Shown here: positions 1-8,764 of the stretch, in pieces | Numbering within the stretch: the first letter of the stretch is position 1 | Layout: each line of letters opens with the position of its first letter | NCBI GenBank assembly: GCA_030019255.1 | Contig: JASEFK010000001.1 | Coordinates: 269,107-333,106, forward strand | Reading direction: 5' to 3' | Length of the DNA stretch: 64,000 nucleotides | DNA from: Actinomycetota bacterium | GTDB lineage: Bacteria; Actinomycetota; Geothermincolia; Geothermincolales; RBG-13-55-18 | Position numbers and translations under genes: made by a program | Notes under the pieces: generated by a model | The model's input: only the letters and a program-made list of their open reading frames with translations | What the model was told of the DNA's origin: nothing | Database searches by the model: none

Positions 1-38
1 CCACGTCCGTGGAGGGGATTCGTGCGAGAGGATCTCTG

Positions 39-67
39 TTGTTGACGCACATTGAGTATGATACAAT
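39..67 (+). promoter_or_regulatory. putative promoter of the rimP-nusA-infB operon
   Basis: TTGTTG at 39-44 and TACAAT at 62-67 are separated by 17 nt, a sigma-70-type arrangement. Transcription would start near position 74, a few bases before the hairpin at 96-116. A second partial -35 (TTGACG, 42-47) overlaps but gives a poor spacing. The call rests on motif match and position only. Confidence 0.5.
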
Positions 68-95
68 AGATGCCGAAACGAGAGCGGAAGCCGAG

Positions 96-116
96 GTGGG
101 CGAGCGCCCACTTTTT
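96..116 (+). terminator. intrinsic terminator-like hairpin in the rimP leader
   Basis: GTGGGC (96-101), a GAGC loop and GCCCAC (106-111) form a perfect 6-bp stem followed directly by TTTTT (112-116). It lies between the predicted start of transcription and rimP, so it may attenuate the rimP-nusA-infB operon rather than end an upstream one. It could also terminate a gene lying left of the window. Confidence 0.6.
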
Positions 117-136
117 GTTTGGCGATAGGGGTAGGA

Positions 137-613
137 ATGCACGCTTCGCCCTTCGAGGAGATGGAGGAAAGGCTGGAGGACATCATCGAGCCATGCCTCG
201 AGGGCAGCGGGGTGAGGTTAATCTCCGTCTTCGTGGAGAGGAGGGGGCGGCGCCTGGTGGTGACCGTCTGCTTGGACCGCGAAGGGGGAATAGACGTGGA
301 CACCTGCGCCGAGATGAGCGAGGTCATAGGGCGCCACCTGGACGTGGAGGGCATCATCCAGGAGAGCTACAACCTGGAGGTGGAGTCCCCCGGCCTGCAG
401 AGGGTGCTGCGCAAGCCGAGGGAGTTCCGCAGCTTCCGCGGCCGGGAGGTGGAGCTTCTGCTCAGGCAGCCCTTCGAGGGAAGGCAGAAGCTGCGCGGTC
501 TACTGCTGGAAGCGGACGAGGAAGGGATAACGGTGCGGGTGGACGACGAGGAGCTGGTCTTCCCCTACCAGGCCCTCAAGAGGACCAGGCTCTACTTCGA
601 GCCTCCCTGGTGA
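137..613 (+). CDS. rimP: ribosome maturation factor RimP
   Basis: RimP binds the 30S subunit and helps late maturation of 16S rRNA and S12 incorporation. The 158-residue product has the family signature YNLEVESPGL at residues 78-87, which joins the N-terminal alpha/beta domain to the C-terminal SH3-like barrel. I chose ATG 137, preceded by a purine-rich AGGGGTAGG; an in-frame TTG at 119 would add six residues with no ribosome-binding site. It is the first gene before nusA and infB, a near-universal order. Length is normal. Confidence 0.93.
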   Translation: MHASPFEEMEERLEDIIEPCLEGSGVRLISVFVERRGRRLVVTVCLDREGGIDVDTCAEMSEVIGRHLDVEGIIQESYNLEVESPGLQRVLRKPREFRSFRGREVELLLRQPFEGRQKLRGLLLEADEEGITVRVDDEELVFPYQALKRTRLYFEPPW

Positions 614-638
614 GGGCCGGAAAGCGGAAAGGGAGTGG

Positions 639-1775
639 ATGCCGGTGAATCAGGACTGGCTTGAGGCCCTGCGCCAGATCGAGAGGGAAAAGGGCATCGA
701 CGCCGAGCTGATCATCCAGGCCCTCGAGGCCGCCCTGCTGTCCGCCTACAGGAAGAACTACCCTCACTCGGAGGACGCCAGGGTGGAGGTCAACCGCGAG
801 ACGGGCAGCATTCATGTCTTCGCCCGCCGCGAGGACGAGGAGACCGGGGAGGTACAAGAGGAGGAGGTGACCCCCCGGGACTTCGGGCGCATCGCCGCCC
901 AGACGGCCAAGCAGGTCATCCTGCAGCGCATACGGGAGGCGGAGAGGGACCTGGTTTACGAGGAATACCAGGAGAAGGTGGGGGATATCGTCACCGGCAT
1001 CGTGCAGCAGTCCGAGCAGCGGTACACCCTGGTGGACCTCGGGAAGGTGGAGGCTCTCCTCCCCCATTCCGAGCAGATGCCCGGCGAAAGATACCGCCAC
1101 GGCATGAGGATAAAGGTGTACGTGGTGGAGGTGAGGCGCTCGAGCAAGGGTCCCCAGATTATCGTCTCCCGTACCCACCCGGGACTGCTGAAGCGCCTCT
1201 TCGAGCTGGAGGTTCCAGAGATAGCCGACGGATACGTGGAGATCAAGGCCGTGGCCAGGGAGCCCGGCCACCGTTCCAAGATAGCCGTGGTTTCCAACGA
1301 CCGCAACGTGGACCCCGTGGGAGCCTGCGTGGGCGCAAGGGGCTCACGGGTGCGCACGGTGGTCAACGAGCTGAAGGGCGAGAAGGTGGACATCGTCCCC
1401 TGGAGCCCGAAACCGGAGGAGTTCGTGGCCAATGCCCTGAGCCCGGCTACGGTGAAGAAGGTCATTTATCATCCCGAGGAACAGATGTGCGAGGTCATCG
1501 TCCCTGACAGCCAGCTTTCACTGGCCATTGGCCGGGAGGGACAGAACGCACGCCTGGCGGCTAAGCTCACCGGTTGGCGCATCGACATCCGCAGCGAATC
1601 CCAGGCGGGTGAGGGCGAGGAGGCTTTCGTGGCCCAGGCGGGAAAGCCGAGCGAGGCCTGGAGGGCTTCGGACGCCGAGGCGGAACCGGAAATGCAAGGG
1701 GAGGCGGCGGAAGGCGGACCGGAAGCGGAAACGGGCTCCGAAGCGGAACGGCCGGAAGCGGTGGACGAGGGATGA
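639..1775 (+). CDS. nusA: transcription termination/antitermination factor NusA
   Basis: NusA binds RNA polymerase and controls pausing, termination and antitermination. The 378-residue protein has an N-terminal polymerase-binding region (about 1-110), an S1 domain (about 115-180), and two KH domains, with GARGSR near 232 and IGREGQNA near 297. The last 50 residues are an acidic Glu/Ala-rich tail without the C-terminal repeats of enterobacterial NusA, as usual outside proteobacteria. It follows rimP by 25 nt. The ylxR and ylxQ genes often found between nusA and infB are absent; only about 110 nt separate the two here. Confidence 0.95.
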   Translation: MPVNQDWLEALRQIEREKGIDAELIIQALEAALLSAYRKNYPHSEDARVEVNRETGSIHVFARREDEETGEVQEEEVTPRDFGRIAAQTAKQVILQRIREAERDLVYEEYQEKVGDIVTGIVQQSEQRYTLVDLGKVEALLPHSEQMPGERYRHGMRIKVYVVEVRRSSKGPQIIVSRTHPGLLKRLFELEVPEIADGYVEIKAVAREPGHRSKIAVVSNDRNVDPVGACVGARGSRVRTVVNELKGEKVDIVPWSPKPEEFVANALSPATVKKVIYHPEEQMCEVIVPDSQLSLAIGREGQNARLAAKLTGWRIDIRSESQAGEGEEAFVAQAGKPSEAWRASDAEAEPEMQGEAAEGGPEAETGSEAERPEAVDEG

Positions 1776-1884
1776 GGCGATATGCCGGTCTTGGTTTATG
1801 ATATATCTGTGATCTGTGGCGGTTCGGAAACTTGAGGACCATTCGGCCACGTGAGGGCGCTTGTTTCGCCGGGAAGGAAGAGAA

Positions 1885-4248
1885 ATGGCGGGAAAGAGGG
1901 TTCACCAGCTGGCCAAGGAACTGGGTATCACCAGCAAGCAGCTCCTGGAGGTCCTCCAGTCCATGGGGCAGGATATCCAGAACCCGCTTTCGGCGGTGAA
2001 CGAGGAGCTGGAAAAGGCGGTCAAGGAGAAGGTCGAGGGCAAGAAGGCGGCCCCTGCCCGCAAGAAGTCTCCCGCCAAACCGGCAGCAGCGGCGGCCAAG
2101 GAGAAGGAGGAGAAGAGGGAGAGGAAGCAGGCGAAAAAAACGGCGGCTCCCGCCCCCGCCAAGGGGACCGCGGTGAGGGAGACCGGGGCAGAGGAGCCCG
2201 GTGCTGCCGCCGGGGAGAAGGTCGGGGAACGCCCACTCGCCGTTTCCTCCGGGGCCAAGACCAAGGAGCCGGGCACCAAGGCGACGCCTCAACCCCCGGC
2301 GACCACGGAGGCCCCGGGTGTCCGCCGGGAAGCCCGTCCCCGTGCCGTACCTCCAAAGGAAAGGCGCGAGGCGCCGGGAAACCGGGGGAAGCCCGAAGTC
2401 GCTGCGCCGAGGCATCACCCGGTCCGGGAAAGGGAAAAGGCGGCTCGTGAGAGGGCGGTGCGGGAGCCGGTAACCAAGCCCATGCGCAAGGCCCTCCGCG
2501 TGCCATCGGGGATAACGGTTAAGGAATTCGCGCAGAGGGTGGGAAAAAGGCCGGTGGAAATATTACGCCTCCTGGCCGGCCTGGGAGAGAGGTCTGACGT
2601 GGACCGCCCCATACCCGACGACTACCTGCAGCTGCTGGCGGTGGAACTGGGTATAGAGTTGGAGATAAAGACCAGGATGACCGAGGAGATAACCCTTGAG
2701 GAGGACGCGCCGGAATCCCTGCGACCCCGTCCCCCCGTGGTGACGGTGATGGGGCACGTGGATCACGGGAAGACCTCACTTCTGGACGCCATCCGCAAGA
2801 CCAACGTCACCGACCGCGAGATGGGGGGTATCACCCAGCACATCGGGGCCTCGGTGGTGGAGTATCAGGGGCATAGGATAACCTTCATCGACACCCCGGG
2901 CCACGAGTCCTTCACCGCTCTGCGGGCCAGGGGAGCCAAGGTGACCGACCTGGCCGTCCTGGTGGTGGCCGCCGACGACGGGGTCATGCCCCAGACCATA
3001 GAGGCCATCGACCACGCCCGGGCGGCCGGGGTGCCCATCATGGTGGCGGTGAACAAGATCGACAAGCCGGAGGCCAATCCCACCCGGGTGAGGCAGCAGC
3101 TGACGGAGTTCAACCTGGTCCCCGAGGAATGGGGAGGGGACACCGTATTCGTGGACGTCTCGGCCAAGGAGGGGACCAACCTGGACCATCTCCTGGAGAT
3201 GATACTCCTCTTGGGGGAAATTCATGACCTCCGGGCCAATCCCGACGCCGCGGCCAGGGGATATATCATCGAGGCCCGCCTGGATAAGGGGCGGGGTCCG
3301 GTGGCCACCGTGCTGGTCAAGAGGGGTACCCTAAGGCGGGGGGACGCCCTGGTGGCCGGAAAGGCCTACGGAAGGGCCAGGGCCTTAATCGACGACCGCG
3401 GCAGGAACGTCGACCAGGCCGGACCATCCATGCCCGTGGAGGTGCTGGGGCTGAACACCGTCCCCGAGGCCGGTGACCAGTTCGTGGTAGTGGAGGACGA
3501 GAAGAAGGCCCGGGCCCTGGTGGAGGCGCGGCTGGCCAGGGAAAGGGCCGAGGAGGAACGGCGACCGGCCCGCACCCTGACCCTGGAGGACCTCTTCCGG
3601 CAGATACAGGAGGGGGAGGCCCAGGAGTTCAACCTCATAATCAAGGGAGACACCCAGGGTTCGGTGGAGGCGGTCCGCGACTCGGTGCTCAAGCTGAAGG
3701 TCGGGGACATAACGGTGAAGATCATCCACGCCGGCGTGGGGGCCATAAACGAGAACGACGTCATGCTGGCCAAGGCCTCCGGGGCGGTTATCCTGGGCTT
3801 CAACGTGCGCCCAGATTCCAAGACCCAGGAGATGGCGGAAAGGGAGCAGGTGGAGATACGCACTTACCGGGTCATCTACCAGCTTCTGGAAGATATAGAG
3901 GCGGCCCTCCGGGGCATGCTCAAGCCGGAATACGAGGAGGTGAGGACGGGCCTCCTGGAGGTGAGGGCCACCTTCCGCATACCCCGCCAGGGCACGGTGG
4001 CCGGCGCCCTGGTCAAGGAGGGGGAGATCACCCGAAACTCCAGGGTCCGCCTGGTGAGGGACGGGGTCATCATCTACGAAGGAGGCGTGGCTTCCCTCCG
4101 GCGCTTCAAGGACGACGTGAGATCGGTTTCCGCAGGCTACGAGTGCGGGGTGGGGCTGGAGAACTTCCAGGACATCAAGGAGGGAGACATAATAGAGGTA
4201 ATCGAGGTGCGGGAAAAACCGCCGGAGGAGGGGGCGTCGGTTTCCTGA
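1885..4248 (+). CDS. infB: translation initiation factor IF-2
   Basis: IF-2 is the GTPase that places initiator tRNA on the 30S subunit and promotes subunit joining. The 787-residue product has an IF2 N-terminal helical motif (residues 1-30), a long Lys/Ala/Pro/Glu-rich linker, a second N-terminal helical domain (about 205-245), the P-loop GHVDHGKTS near 290, DTPGH in switch II and NKID near 389, then domains II-IV. ATG 1885 is preceded by GGAAGGAAGAG; an upstream in-frame TTG (1861) is less likely. The low-complexity linker is typical of GC-rich bacteria. Confidence 0.96.
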   Translation: MAGKRVHQLAKELGITSKQLLEVLQSMGQDIQNPLSAVNEELEKAVKEKVEGKKAAPARKKSPAKPAAAAAKEKEEKRERKQAKKTAAPAPAKGTAVRETGAEEPGAAAGEKVGERPLAVSSGAKTKEPGTKATPQPPATTEAPGVRREARPRAVPPKERREAPGNRGKPEVAAPRHHPVREREKAARERAVREPVTKPMRKALRVPSGITVKEFAQRVGKRPVEILRLLAGLGERSDVDRPIPDDYLQLLAVELGIELEIKTRMTEEITLEEDAPESLRPRPPVVTVMGHVDHGKTSLLDAIRKTNVTDREMGGITQHIGASVVEYQGHRITFIDTPGHESFTALRARGAKVTDLAVLVVAADDGVMPQTIEAIDHARAAGVPIMVAVNKIDKPEANPTRVRQQLTEFNLVPEEWGGDTVFVDVSAKEGTNLDHLLEMILLLGEIHDLRANPDAAARGYIIEARLDKGRGPVATVLVKRGTLRRGDALVAGKAYGRARALIDDRGRNVDQAGPSMPVEVLGLNTVPEAGDQFVVVEDEKKARALVEARLARERAEEERRPARTLTLEDLFRQIQEGEAQEFNLIIKGDTQGSVEAVRDSVLKLKVGDITVKIIHAGVGAINENDVMLAKASGAVILGFNVRPDSKTQEMAEREQVEIRTYRVIYQLLEDIEAALRGMLKPEYEEVRTGLLEVRATFRIPRQGTVAGALVKEGEITRNSRVRLVRDGVIIYEGGVASLRRFKDDVRSVSAGYECGVGLENFQDIKEGDIIEVIEVREKPPEEGASVS

Positions 4249-4261
4249 GGAGGTCGCCGCC

Positions 4262-4549
4262 GTGTACGTTGGGGCCTTGAGGATGGAGCTGTACCTGCCG
4301 GAATGCCGCAGCCTCAAGGAGAAGAGGCAGGTGGTAAAGAGCATCATCGATCGCACCCGGAGCCGTTTCAACGTGGCCGTGGCCGAGGTGGACAAGCACG
4401 ATATGTGGCAGGTCTGCAGCCTGGGGATAACCTGCGTGAGCAACAGCGAATACAGCGCCCGGGAGACCCTCAACCGCGTGGATCGCGCCGTCCGCTCCCT
4501 GGGAAAGGCCGAGGTCCTGGACTCCCCAATAACCATCTTCACTCCCTGA
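4262..4549 (+). CDS. ylxP: DUF503 family protein (YlxP-like)
   Basis: This 95-residue protein belongs to DUF503, the family of Bacillus YlxP. It has the N-terminal beta strand MYVGALRMEL, then SLKEKRQVVKSI, and a central HDMWQ segment; the family is a small ferredoxin-like alpha/beta fold. Its function is not established, but it nearly always sits between infB and rbfA, which suggests a role in ribosome assembly. The GTG start at 4262 is preceded by GAGGAGG at 10-11 nt. It is 13 nt downstream of infB and evidently co-transcribed. Confidence 0.88.
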   Translation: MYVGALRMELYLPECRSLKEKRQVVKSIIDRTRSRFNVAVAEVDKHDMWQVCSLGITCVSNSEYSARETLNRVDRAVRSLGKAEVLDSPITIFTP

Positions 4550-4606
4550 ACGCCGTCTCAGGGCGCGATAGCCCGGCGGCGAGGTCGGCCCGCGAGGTGG
4601 ATACCC

Positions 4607-5005
4607 GTGATTCCCGAACGCATGAAGAGGGTCAATGAGGCTTGCAAGGAAGCCCTGGGCGAGATACTACAGGGGGAGCTCAAGGACCCCCGGGTGGGAT
4701 TCGTCACCGTGACCAGGGTGGAGGTCTCGCCCGACCTGCGCGTAGCCAGGGTCTGGTTGAGCTTCCTGGGCACGGCCGAGGAATCGGAGGCCTCGCTGCA
4801 GGCCCTGAGAAAGGCCAGAGGTTTCCTGCGCCGGGAACTGGGAAGGAGGGTGCGCCTACGGTATACCCCGGAGCTGATCCTTCACCAGGATCGCGGAGCG
4901 GAGACCAGCCAGAGGGTTCAGGGCATCCTTCATCACCTCCAGGAGGGGGAAAAGGGCAGCACCGGTGGAAAGGAAGGTGAGTCCGGTGCCGGAGGATCCG
5001 GTTAA
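4607..5005 (+). CDS. rbfA: ribosome-binding factor A
   Basis: RbfA binds the 5' helix region of 16S rRNA during 30S maturation and cold adaptation. The 132-residue product opens with IPERMKRVNEACKEAL, the conserved first helix, and continues with GFVTVTRVEVSPDLRVARVW, the core strands of its type-II KH fold; RYTPELILHQD near 85 is also conserved. The GTG start at 4607 places the first helix at the very N-terminus. The last 20 residues are Gly/Glu-rich and variable. It belongs to the nusA-infB-rbfA-truB ribosome-assembly operon. Confidence 0.94.
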   Translation: MIPERMKRVNEACKEALGEILQGELKDPRVGFVTVTRVEVSPDLRVARVWLSFLGTAEESEASLQALRKARGFLRRELGRRVRLRYTPELILHQDRGAETSQRVQGILHHLQEGEKGSTGGKEGESGAGGSG

Positions 5006-5135
5006 GGGTCAAGCGGCCGCCCGCGGTGCGGGAAGGACGGTCGCGGCAGTGGGCGACCAGAGGGAAACGAGGTCGTGAAACACGGGAAACGGGGATCGAA
5101 CGGTGGTTTACGGGCTTGAGGGGCTGGAAGGCGTC

Positions 5136-6113
5136 ATGAGCAAGGATGAGCTGCGAGCCGCCGTTCGTGCGGTGGAGGAGAGCGGCGTGGTATGCCTGTC
5201 CTCGCACGTGAACCCCGACGGGGATGGGCTGGGTTCCCTCCTGGGTCTGACCCTGGTCCTGCGCGCGCTGAGCAAGGAGGTATATTCCGCCCTCCCCAGG
5301 CCCGAGCAGTTTCCTCCCCAGTACCTGTTCCTTCCCGGGCGCGACTCGCTGTGCAGCCCGGAAGAGCTGCCGGAGAGCGCGGACCTCTTCATAGCCTTGG
5401 ACTGCAGCAATCCGGAGCGCTTGGAGGGGCTGAGGTCCCGGGCCGAGGCGGCGGGGTTGCTGGTGAACGTGGACCATCACGAGGACAACAGCCTTTTCGG
5501 GGATATCGACCTGGTGGATCCGAAAGCATCATCCACCTCCGAGCTGGTGTACCGCCTTATGCGCAGCGGGGATTGGGAATTGACGCCTGAGGTGGCCACC
5601 TGCCTGTACACCGGGCTGGTCACCGACACCGGCCGCTTCCAGCACCGCAACACCGGTCCGGGAGCCCTGGCGGTGGCCTCCGAGCTGGCCGCCGCGGGGG
5701 CGAACCTAGCCTTGATCTCTAGGGAGGTCTACGAGAGCCAGTCCCTTTCCTATACCCGGCTTGTGGGACGCGCCCTGGAGAGGGCGGAGGTCCTCGAGGA
5801 CCTGGGCCTGGTGTACAGCTACATCACCCAGCGCGACCTGAAGGAGACGGGGGCCTCCCTTCCGGAGACGGAGGACCTCATCGACCACCTCCGGGCGGTA
5901 CGGGGGACCAGGGTGGCCGCGTTGTTCAAGGAGCTGGAGGACGGCAAGGTAAGGGTCAGCCTGCGCTCCCGCGACGGGGCGGAGGTGGGGCCCGTGGCCA
6001 GGGCCCTGGGAGGCGGTGGACACGCCAGCGCCGCGGGGTACACCTCCGACCTGGACCTGGAGGGTAGCCTGGCCCGCCTGGTGGAGGTCCTGCGAAGAGC
6101 CCGCCATGGCTGA
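5136..6113 (+). CDS. nrnA: DHH/DHHA1 phosphoesterase, NrnA-type nanoRNase / pAp phosphatase
   Basis: NrnA-type proteins degrade 2-5 nt RNA oligomers and dephosphorylate 3'-phosphoadenosine-5'-phosphate. The DHH domain shows the metal-binding segments HVNPDGDGLGS near residue 24 and DHHEDN near 116. The DHHA1 domain ends in the substrate-binding GGGGHASAAGY. ATG 5136 has a GGAAGG just upstream; a GTG at 5103 would add 11 residues. It overlaps truB by 8 nt, so the two are translationally coupled. The rbfA-nrnA-truB order is typical of Actinomycetota and Firmicutes. Confidence 0.9.
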   Translation: MSKDELRAAVRAVEESGVVCLSSHVNPDGDGLGSLLGLTLVLRALSKEVYSALPRPEQFPPQYLFLPGRDSLCSPEELPESADLFIALDCSNPERLEGLRSRAEAAGLLVNVDHHEDNSLFGDIDLVDPKASSTSELVYRLMRSGDWELTPEVATCLYTGLVTDTGRFQHRNTGPGALAVASELAAAGANLALISREVYESQSLSYTRLVGRALERAEVLEDLGLVYSYITQRDLKETGASLPETEDLIDHLRAVRGTRVAALFKELEDGKVRVSLRSRDGAEVGPVARALGGGGHASAAGYTSDLDLEGSLARLVEVLRRARHG

Positions 6114-7014
6114 CGGAGACGTAGACGGCCTGGTTCTCCTGGACAAGCCGCCGGGACCCACCTCCCATGACCTGGTCCAGGAGTTGAGGCGGAGGGTGGG
6201 CGCCAGGAAGGCGGGACATGCGGGAACGCTGGACCCCCAGGCCTCCGGGCTCCTGGTGGTGCTCACGGGCAGGGCCACCCGGCTAGTGCCCTTCGTGCCC
6301 GGCGACCCCAAGGTCTACGAGGGGACGGTTATCCTGGGGCTGGAGACCGATACCCTGGACCTGGAGGGGGAGGTGGTCTCCCAGAGACCCTTCCGAGGAA
6401 GCGAGGAGCAGGTGCGGGAAGCGGTGCGTTCCCTGGTGGGGAGCTTTGAACAGCTGCCACCACGTTTCTCGGCGGTGAAACACGGGGGAAAGCCCCTGTA
6501 TTATTATGCCCGGAGGGGAGAGGAGGTTCCCCGCAGGCCGCGGCGGGTCGAGGTTTACGAGGCGGAGGTGTTGGCCTGCCGCCTCGGAGAAAGGGCGGAA
6601 GTGGACTTCCGGGTATACTGCTCCCCCGGGACCTACGTGCGGGAGTTGGCTCAGCGCTTAGGGAAACGGCTGGGATGCGGGGGGACGCTGGCGGGCCTCA
6701 GGCGGCTGGCCTCGGGGCCCTACCGCTTGGAGGAGGCGGTGACGCTCGAGGAACTGGCCCTACGGCTGGAAAGGGGAGAACCCGCGGTGCTTTCCCCGCT
6801 GGAGGCCCTTAGGGGATACGGAAGGGTGGAATTGAAAAGGGAGGGCTTGCGGACGGCGCTTCACGGAGCTCCCCTGGCGCCGGAGTTTCTGGAGGAAGGA
6901 GCAGGGTGGGCCGGGGGAGAGGTCCTGGCCGTGACCTACCGGGGGGAGCTGATAGGGGTCTATGAAGCCCATACCAACCCGCCCCGCCTGCGCCCCAAGC
7001 GCCTGATGGCTTGA
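6106..7014 (+). CDS. truB: tRNA pseudouridine(55) synthase
   Basis: TruB converts U55 in the T-loop of tRNAs to pseudouridine. The 302-residue product shows motif I (LDKPPGPTSHDLV) and the catalytic motif HAGTLDPQASGLLVV, with Asp in TLDP as nucleophile. CSPGTYVRELAQRLG is the third conserved block, and a C-terminal PUA-like segment follows. ATG 6106 overlaps the nrnA stop. The gene is followed by a terminator hairpin at 7082, so it appears to close the rimP operon, with ribF expressed separately or by readthrough. Confidence 0.95.
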   Translation: MADGDVDGLVLLDKPPGPTSHDLVQELRRRVGARKAGHAGTLDPQASGLLVVLTGRATRLVPFVPGDPKVYEGTVILGLETDTLDLEGEVVSQRPFRGSEEQVREAVRSLVGSFEQLPPRFSAVKHGGKPLYYYARRGEEVPRRPRRVEVYEAEVLACRLGERAEVDFRVYCSPGTYVRELAQRLGKRLGCGGTLAGLRRLASGPYRLEEAVTLEELALRLERGEPAVLSPLEALRGYGRVELKREGLRTALHGAPLAPEFLEEGAGWAGGEVLAVTYRGELIGVYEAHTNPPRLRPKRLMA

Positions 7015-7081
7015 GGCAGGCAAAAGGCCCTTTTTCCGAAGTCGGTGGCGAAAGGCATGAAGGTGGCGGGCCAGGAGGTCG

Positions 7082-7104
7082 CCTCGAGGTTTTTCGAGGT
7101 TTTT
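7082..7104 (+). terminator. intrinsic terminator between truB and ribF
   Basis: CCTCGA (7082-7087), the loop GGTTTT and TCGAGG (7094-7099) form a 6-bp stem followed by TTTTT (7100-7104). The stem is short but the geometry is right. It probably ends the rimP-truB operon; attenuation of ribF is an alternative. Confidence 0.6.
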
Positions 7105-7170
7105 AACGCCGCCGGGCGTGAGGTATGAAGTAAGAAGGAAGCACGTCGAGGTGGGGTACGAAAGGTAGTC

Positions 7171-8097
7171 ATGGAGATAATCCCCGGCCTGGAAGCCGTG
7201 CCCTCGGACCTGGGCGAGACAGTGGTGACCATCGGCATGTTTGACGGCGTGCACCTGGGGCACCGGCGCATCATCGAGATGGCCCACCTGGAGGCCCGGG
7301 AGCTGGGGCTGCGCTGCGTGGTCTTCACCTTCGACCGTCACCCCCTGGAGACCCTCAGTCCCGGCAAGCACCCACGGCTCCTCTCCTCCAGCGCCCAGAA
7401 GCTGCGCCTCCTGGAGGAGATGGACGTGGACCTGGTGCTCATGGTCCATTTCGACCGGGCCTTCGCGGACATCACCGCGGAGAGGTTCGTCTCCGAGATC
7501 CTGGCTGAAAAGCTCCATGCGCGGGAGGTGGTCCTGGGGGAGAACTTTCGCTTCGGAAGGGGGGGTGAGGGGGATATATCCCTCCTGGTGTCCCTGGGGG
7601 CGCATTACGGGATAGGGGTGACCCCGGTGCCCCTGCTCCGGGTGGACGGAGAGGTGGTCTCCAGCACCTCCATCCGCCGGCTGGTGGAGGAGGGAAGGGT
7701 GGAGGAGGCCGCCCGTCGTTTGGGGTGGGACTACCTGGTGGAGGGCGTGGTGGTTAGGGGGGACGGAAGGGGCAGGAGGTTGGGATTCCCCACCGCCAAC
7801 GTCGAGATCCATGACGACCGCTGCATCCCCGCCAACGGGGTGTACGCGGGCGAAGCCCACCTGGAGGGCAGGGTCATGCCCGCAGTGAGTTACATCGGCC
7901 GGGCGCCCACCTTCGCCCACCCCGACTCCCGGCGCAGGGTAGAGGTGCACATGCCGGGTTGGAAGGGCGAGGATCTCTACCAGCGCTACCTGGGCGTCTC
8001 CTTCCGCAGGAGGCTGAGGGGGGAGATGACCTTCGAGAGCCCGGAGGCCCTCCGGGAGCAGATAGCCAGGGATGTCCGAGAGGCCATGAGGGGATAG
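7171..8097 (+). CDS. ribF: bifunctional riboflavin kinase / FAD synthetase
   Basis: RibF phosphorylates riboflavin to FMN and adenylylates FMN to FAD. The N-terminal FAD synthetase domain carries [13 protein letters not shown] near residue 24 and a later [12 protein letters not shown]. The C-terminal kinase domain begins near 190 with [11 protein letters not shown]. At 308 residues it is the usual length. The start ATG follows a purine-rich GAAAGG. It acts downstream of the riboflavin operon at 21.6 kb; its location after truB and before rpsO is conserved in Actinomycetota. Confidence 0.95.
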   Translation: MEIIPGLEAVPSDLGETVVTIGMFDGVHLGHRRIIEMAHLEARELGLRCVVFTFDRHPLETLSPGKHPRLLSSSAQKLRLLEEMDVDLVLMVHFDRAFADITAERFVSEILAEKLHAREVVLGENFRFGRGGEGDISLLVSLGAHYGIGVTPVPLLRVDGEVVSSTSIRRLVEEGRVEEAARRLGWDYLVEGVVVRGDGRGRRLGFPTANVEIHDDRCIPANGVYAGEAHLEGRVMPAVSYIGRAPTFAHPDSRRRVEVHMPGWKGEDLYQRYLGVSFRRRLRGEMTFESPEALREQIARDVREAMRG

Positions 8098-8290
8098 GCG
8101 AGGACGGCCGTTATGCTTTCCCAACGGATCGCTTCTCTTCTCCACGATGGTTGTTGGACGTGCCGGTCAACGAGGAGCCTCCCATGGACCTTCTCCGAAA
8201 GACCCCTTCGCTCCTCGGAATCGCTTTGCGGCTACCTTGGCGAGGTCGGGACCGATCCCCGCTCCCTCCTTCGCCACGGGTCCCTCCCGA

Positions 8291-8320
8291 TTTACCCGCC
8301 TCCCGCCGCTGTGCTATCAT
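8291..8320 (+). promoter_or_regulatory. putative extended -10 promoter of rpsO-pnp
   Basis: TTTACC (8291-8296) and TATCAT (8315-8320) are 18 nt apart, and TGC directly precedes the -10 hexamer, an extended -10 motif. Transcription would start near 8327, giving a leader of about 110 nt before rpsO. The stretch 8098-8290 shows nothing else I can name. Confidence 0.5.
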
Positions 8321-8338
8321 CGAGTAGATGTAAGGAAG

Positions 8339-8407
8339 TTTGAGCGGTTGGGCGGGCACGCCCCGCTCGAACCTAGGCCTAGGGAGGGCGGTTGCCGCCC
8401 CCTTCTT
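8339..8407 (+). promoter_or_regulatory. structured rpsO leader (possible S15 autoregulatory element)
   Basis: Two stem-loops lie in the leader. The first pairs 8339-8346 with 8364-8371 and, above a 3-nt bulge, GGGCG 8350-8354 with CGCCC 8359-8363. The second pairs GGGCGG 8386-8391 with CCGCCC 8395-8400 and is followed by CCTTCTT. Between them is the perfect 12-nt palindrome CCTAGGCCTAGG. S15 represses its own messenger through leader structures of differing architecture in several phyla, so a similar role is plausible here but not shown. Confidence 0.4.
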
Positions 8408-8437
8408 GGGCCTACGGGGATCGAGGAGGTGAAAGGC

Positions 8438-8707
8438 ATGACCCTCTCCAGCGAGGAGAAGCAGTCCATCATCCAGGAATTCCGTGCCCACGAAAAGGAC
8501 ACGGGCTCCGCGGAGGTCCAGATAGCTCTCCTCACCAAGCGCATCGAAGAGCTCACCGAGCATCTCAAGGTGCACAAAAAGGACCATCATTCCCGGCGGG
8601 GACTTTTGAAGATGGTCGGCAAGCGGAGGAGGCTGCTCAACTACCTGCGGGAGAAGGATGTGGAAAGGTACCGGCAGCTGATCGAACGGCTCGGGCTTCG
8701 GCGGTAG
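8438..8707 (+). CDS. rpsO: 30S ribosomal protein S15
   Basis: S15 is a primary 16S rRNA-binding protein of the 30S platform. The 89-residue product has the conserved core [20 protein letters not shown] and [12 protein letters not shown], then the C-terminal [13 protein letters not shown] 8438 has the strong ribosome-binding site GAGGAGGTGA. Reading frames that open further upstream run through the structured leader and are not coding. It is followed after 57 nt by pnp, the usual pair. Confidence 0.97.
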   Translation: MTLSSEEKQSIIQEFRAHEKDTGSAEVQIALLTKRIEELTEHLKVHKKDHHSRRGLLKMVGKRRRLLNYLREKDVERYRQLIERLGLRR

Positions 8708-8764
8708 CCCGCGGACGGCCACGCGCCGGACCGGACTTTATTTACGAATGGAGATGAGAAGAGA

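Noticed and set aside
70-648. Open frame of 192 codons overlapping rimP
   Set aside because: Out of frame with rimP, low-complexity Arg/Gly product without a domain; a GC-rich shadow frame.
7024-7037. AAAAGG-C-CCTTTT inverted repeat after truB as a terminator
   Set aside because: A one-base loop cannot form; the hairpin at 7082-7104 is a better candidate.
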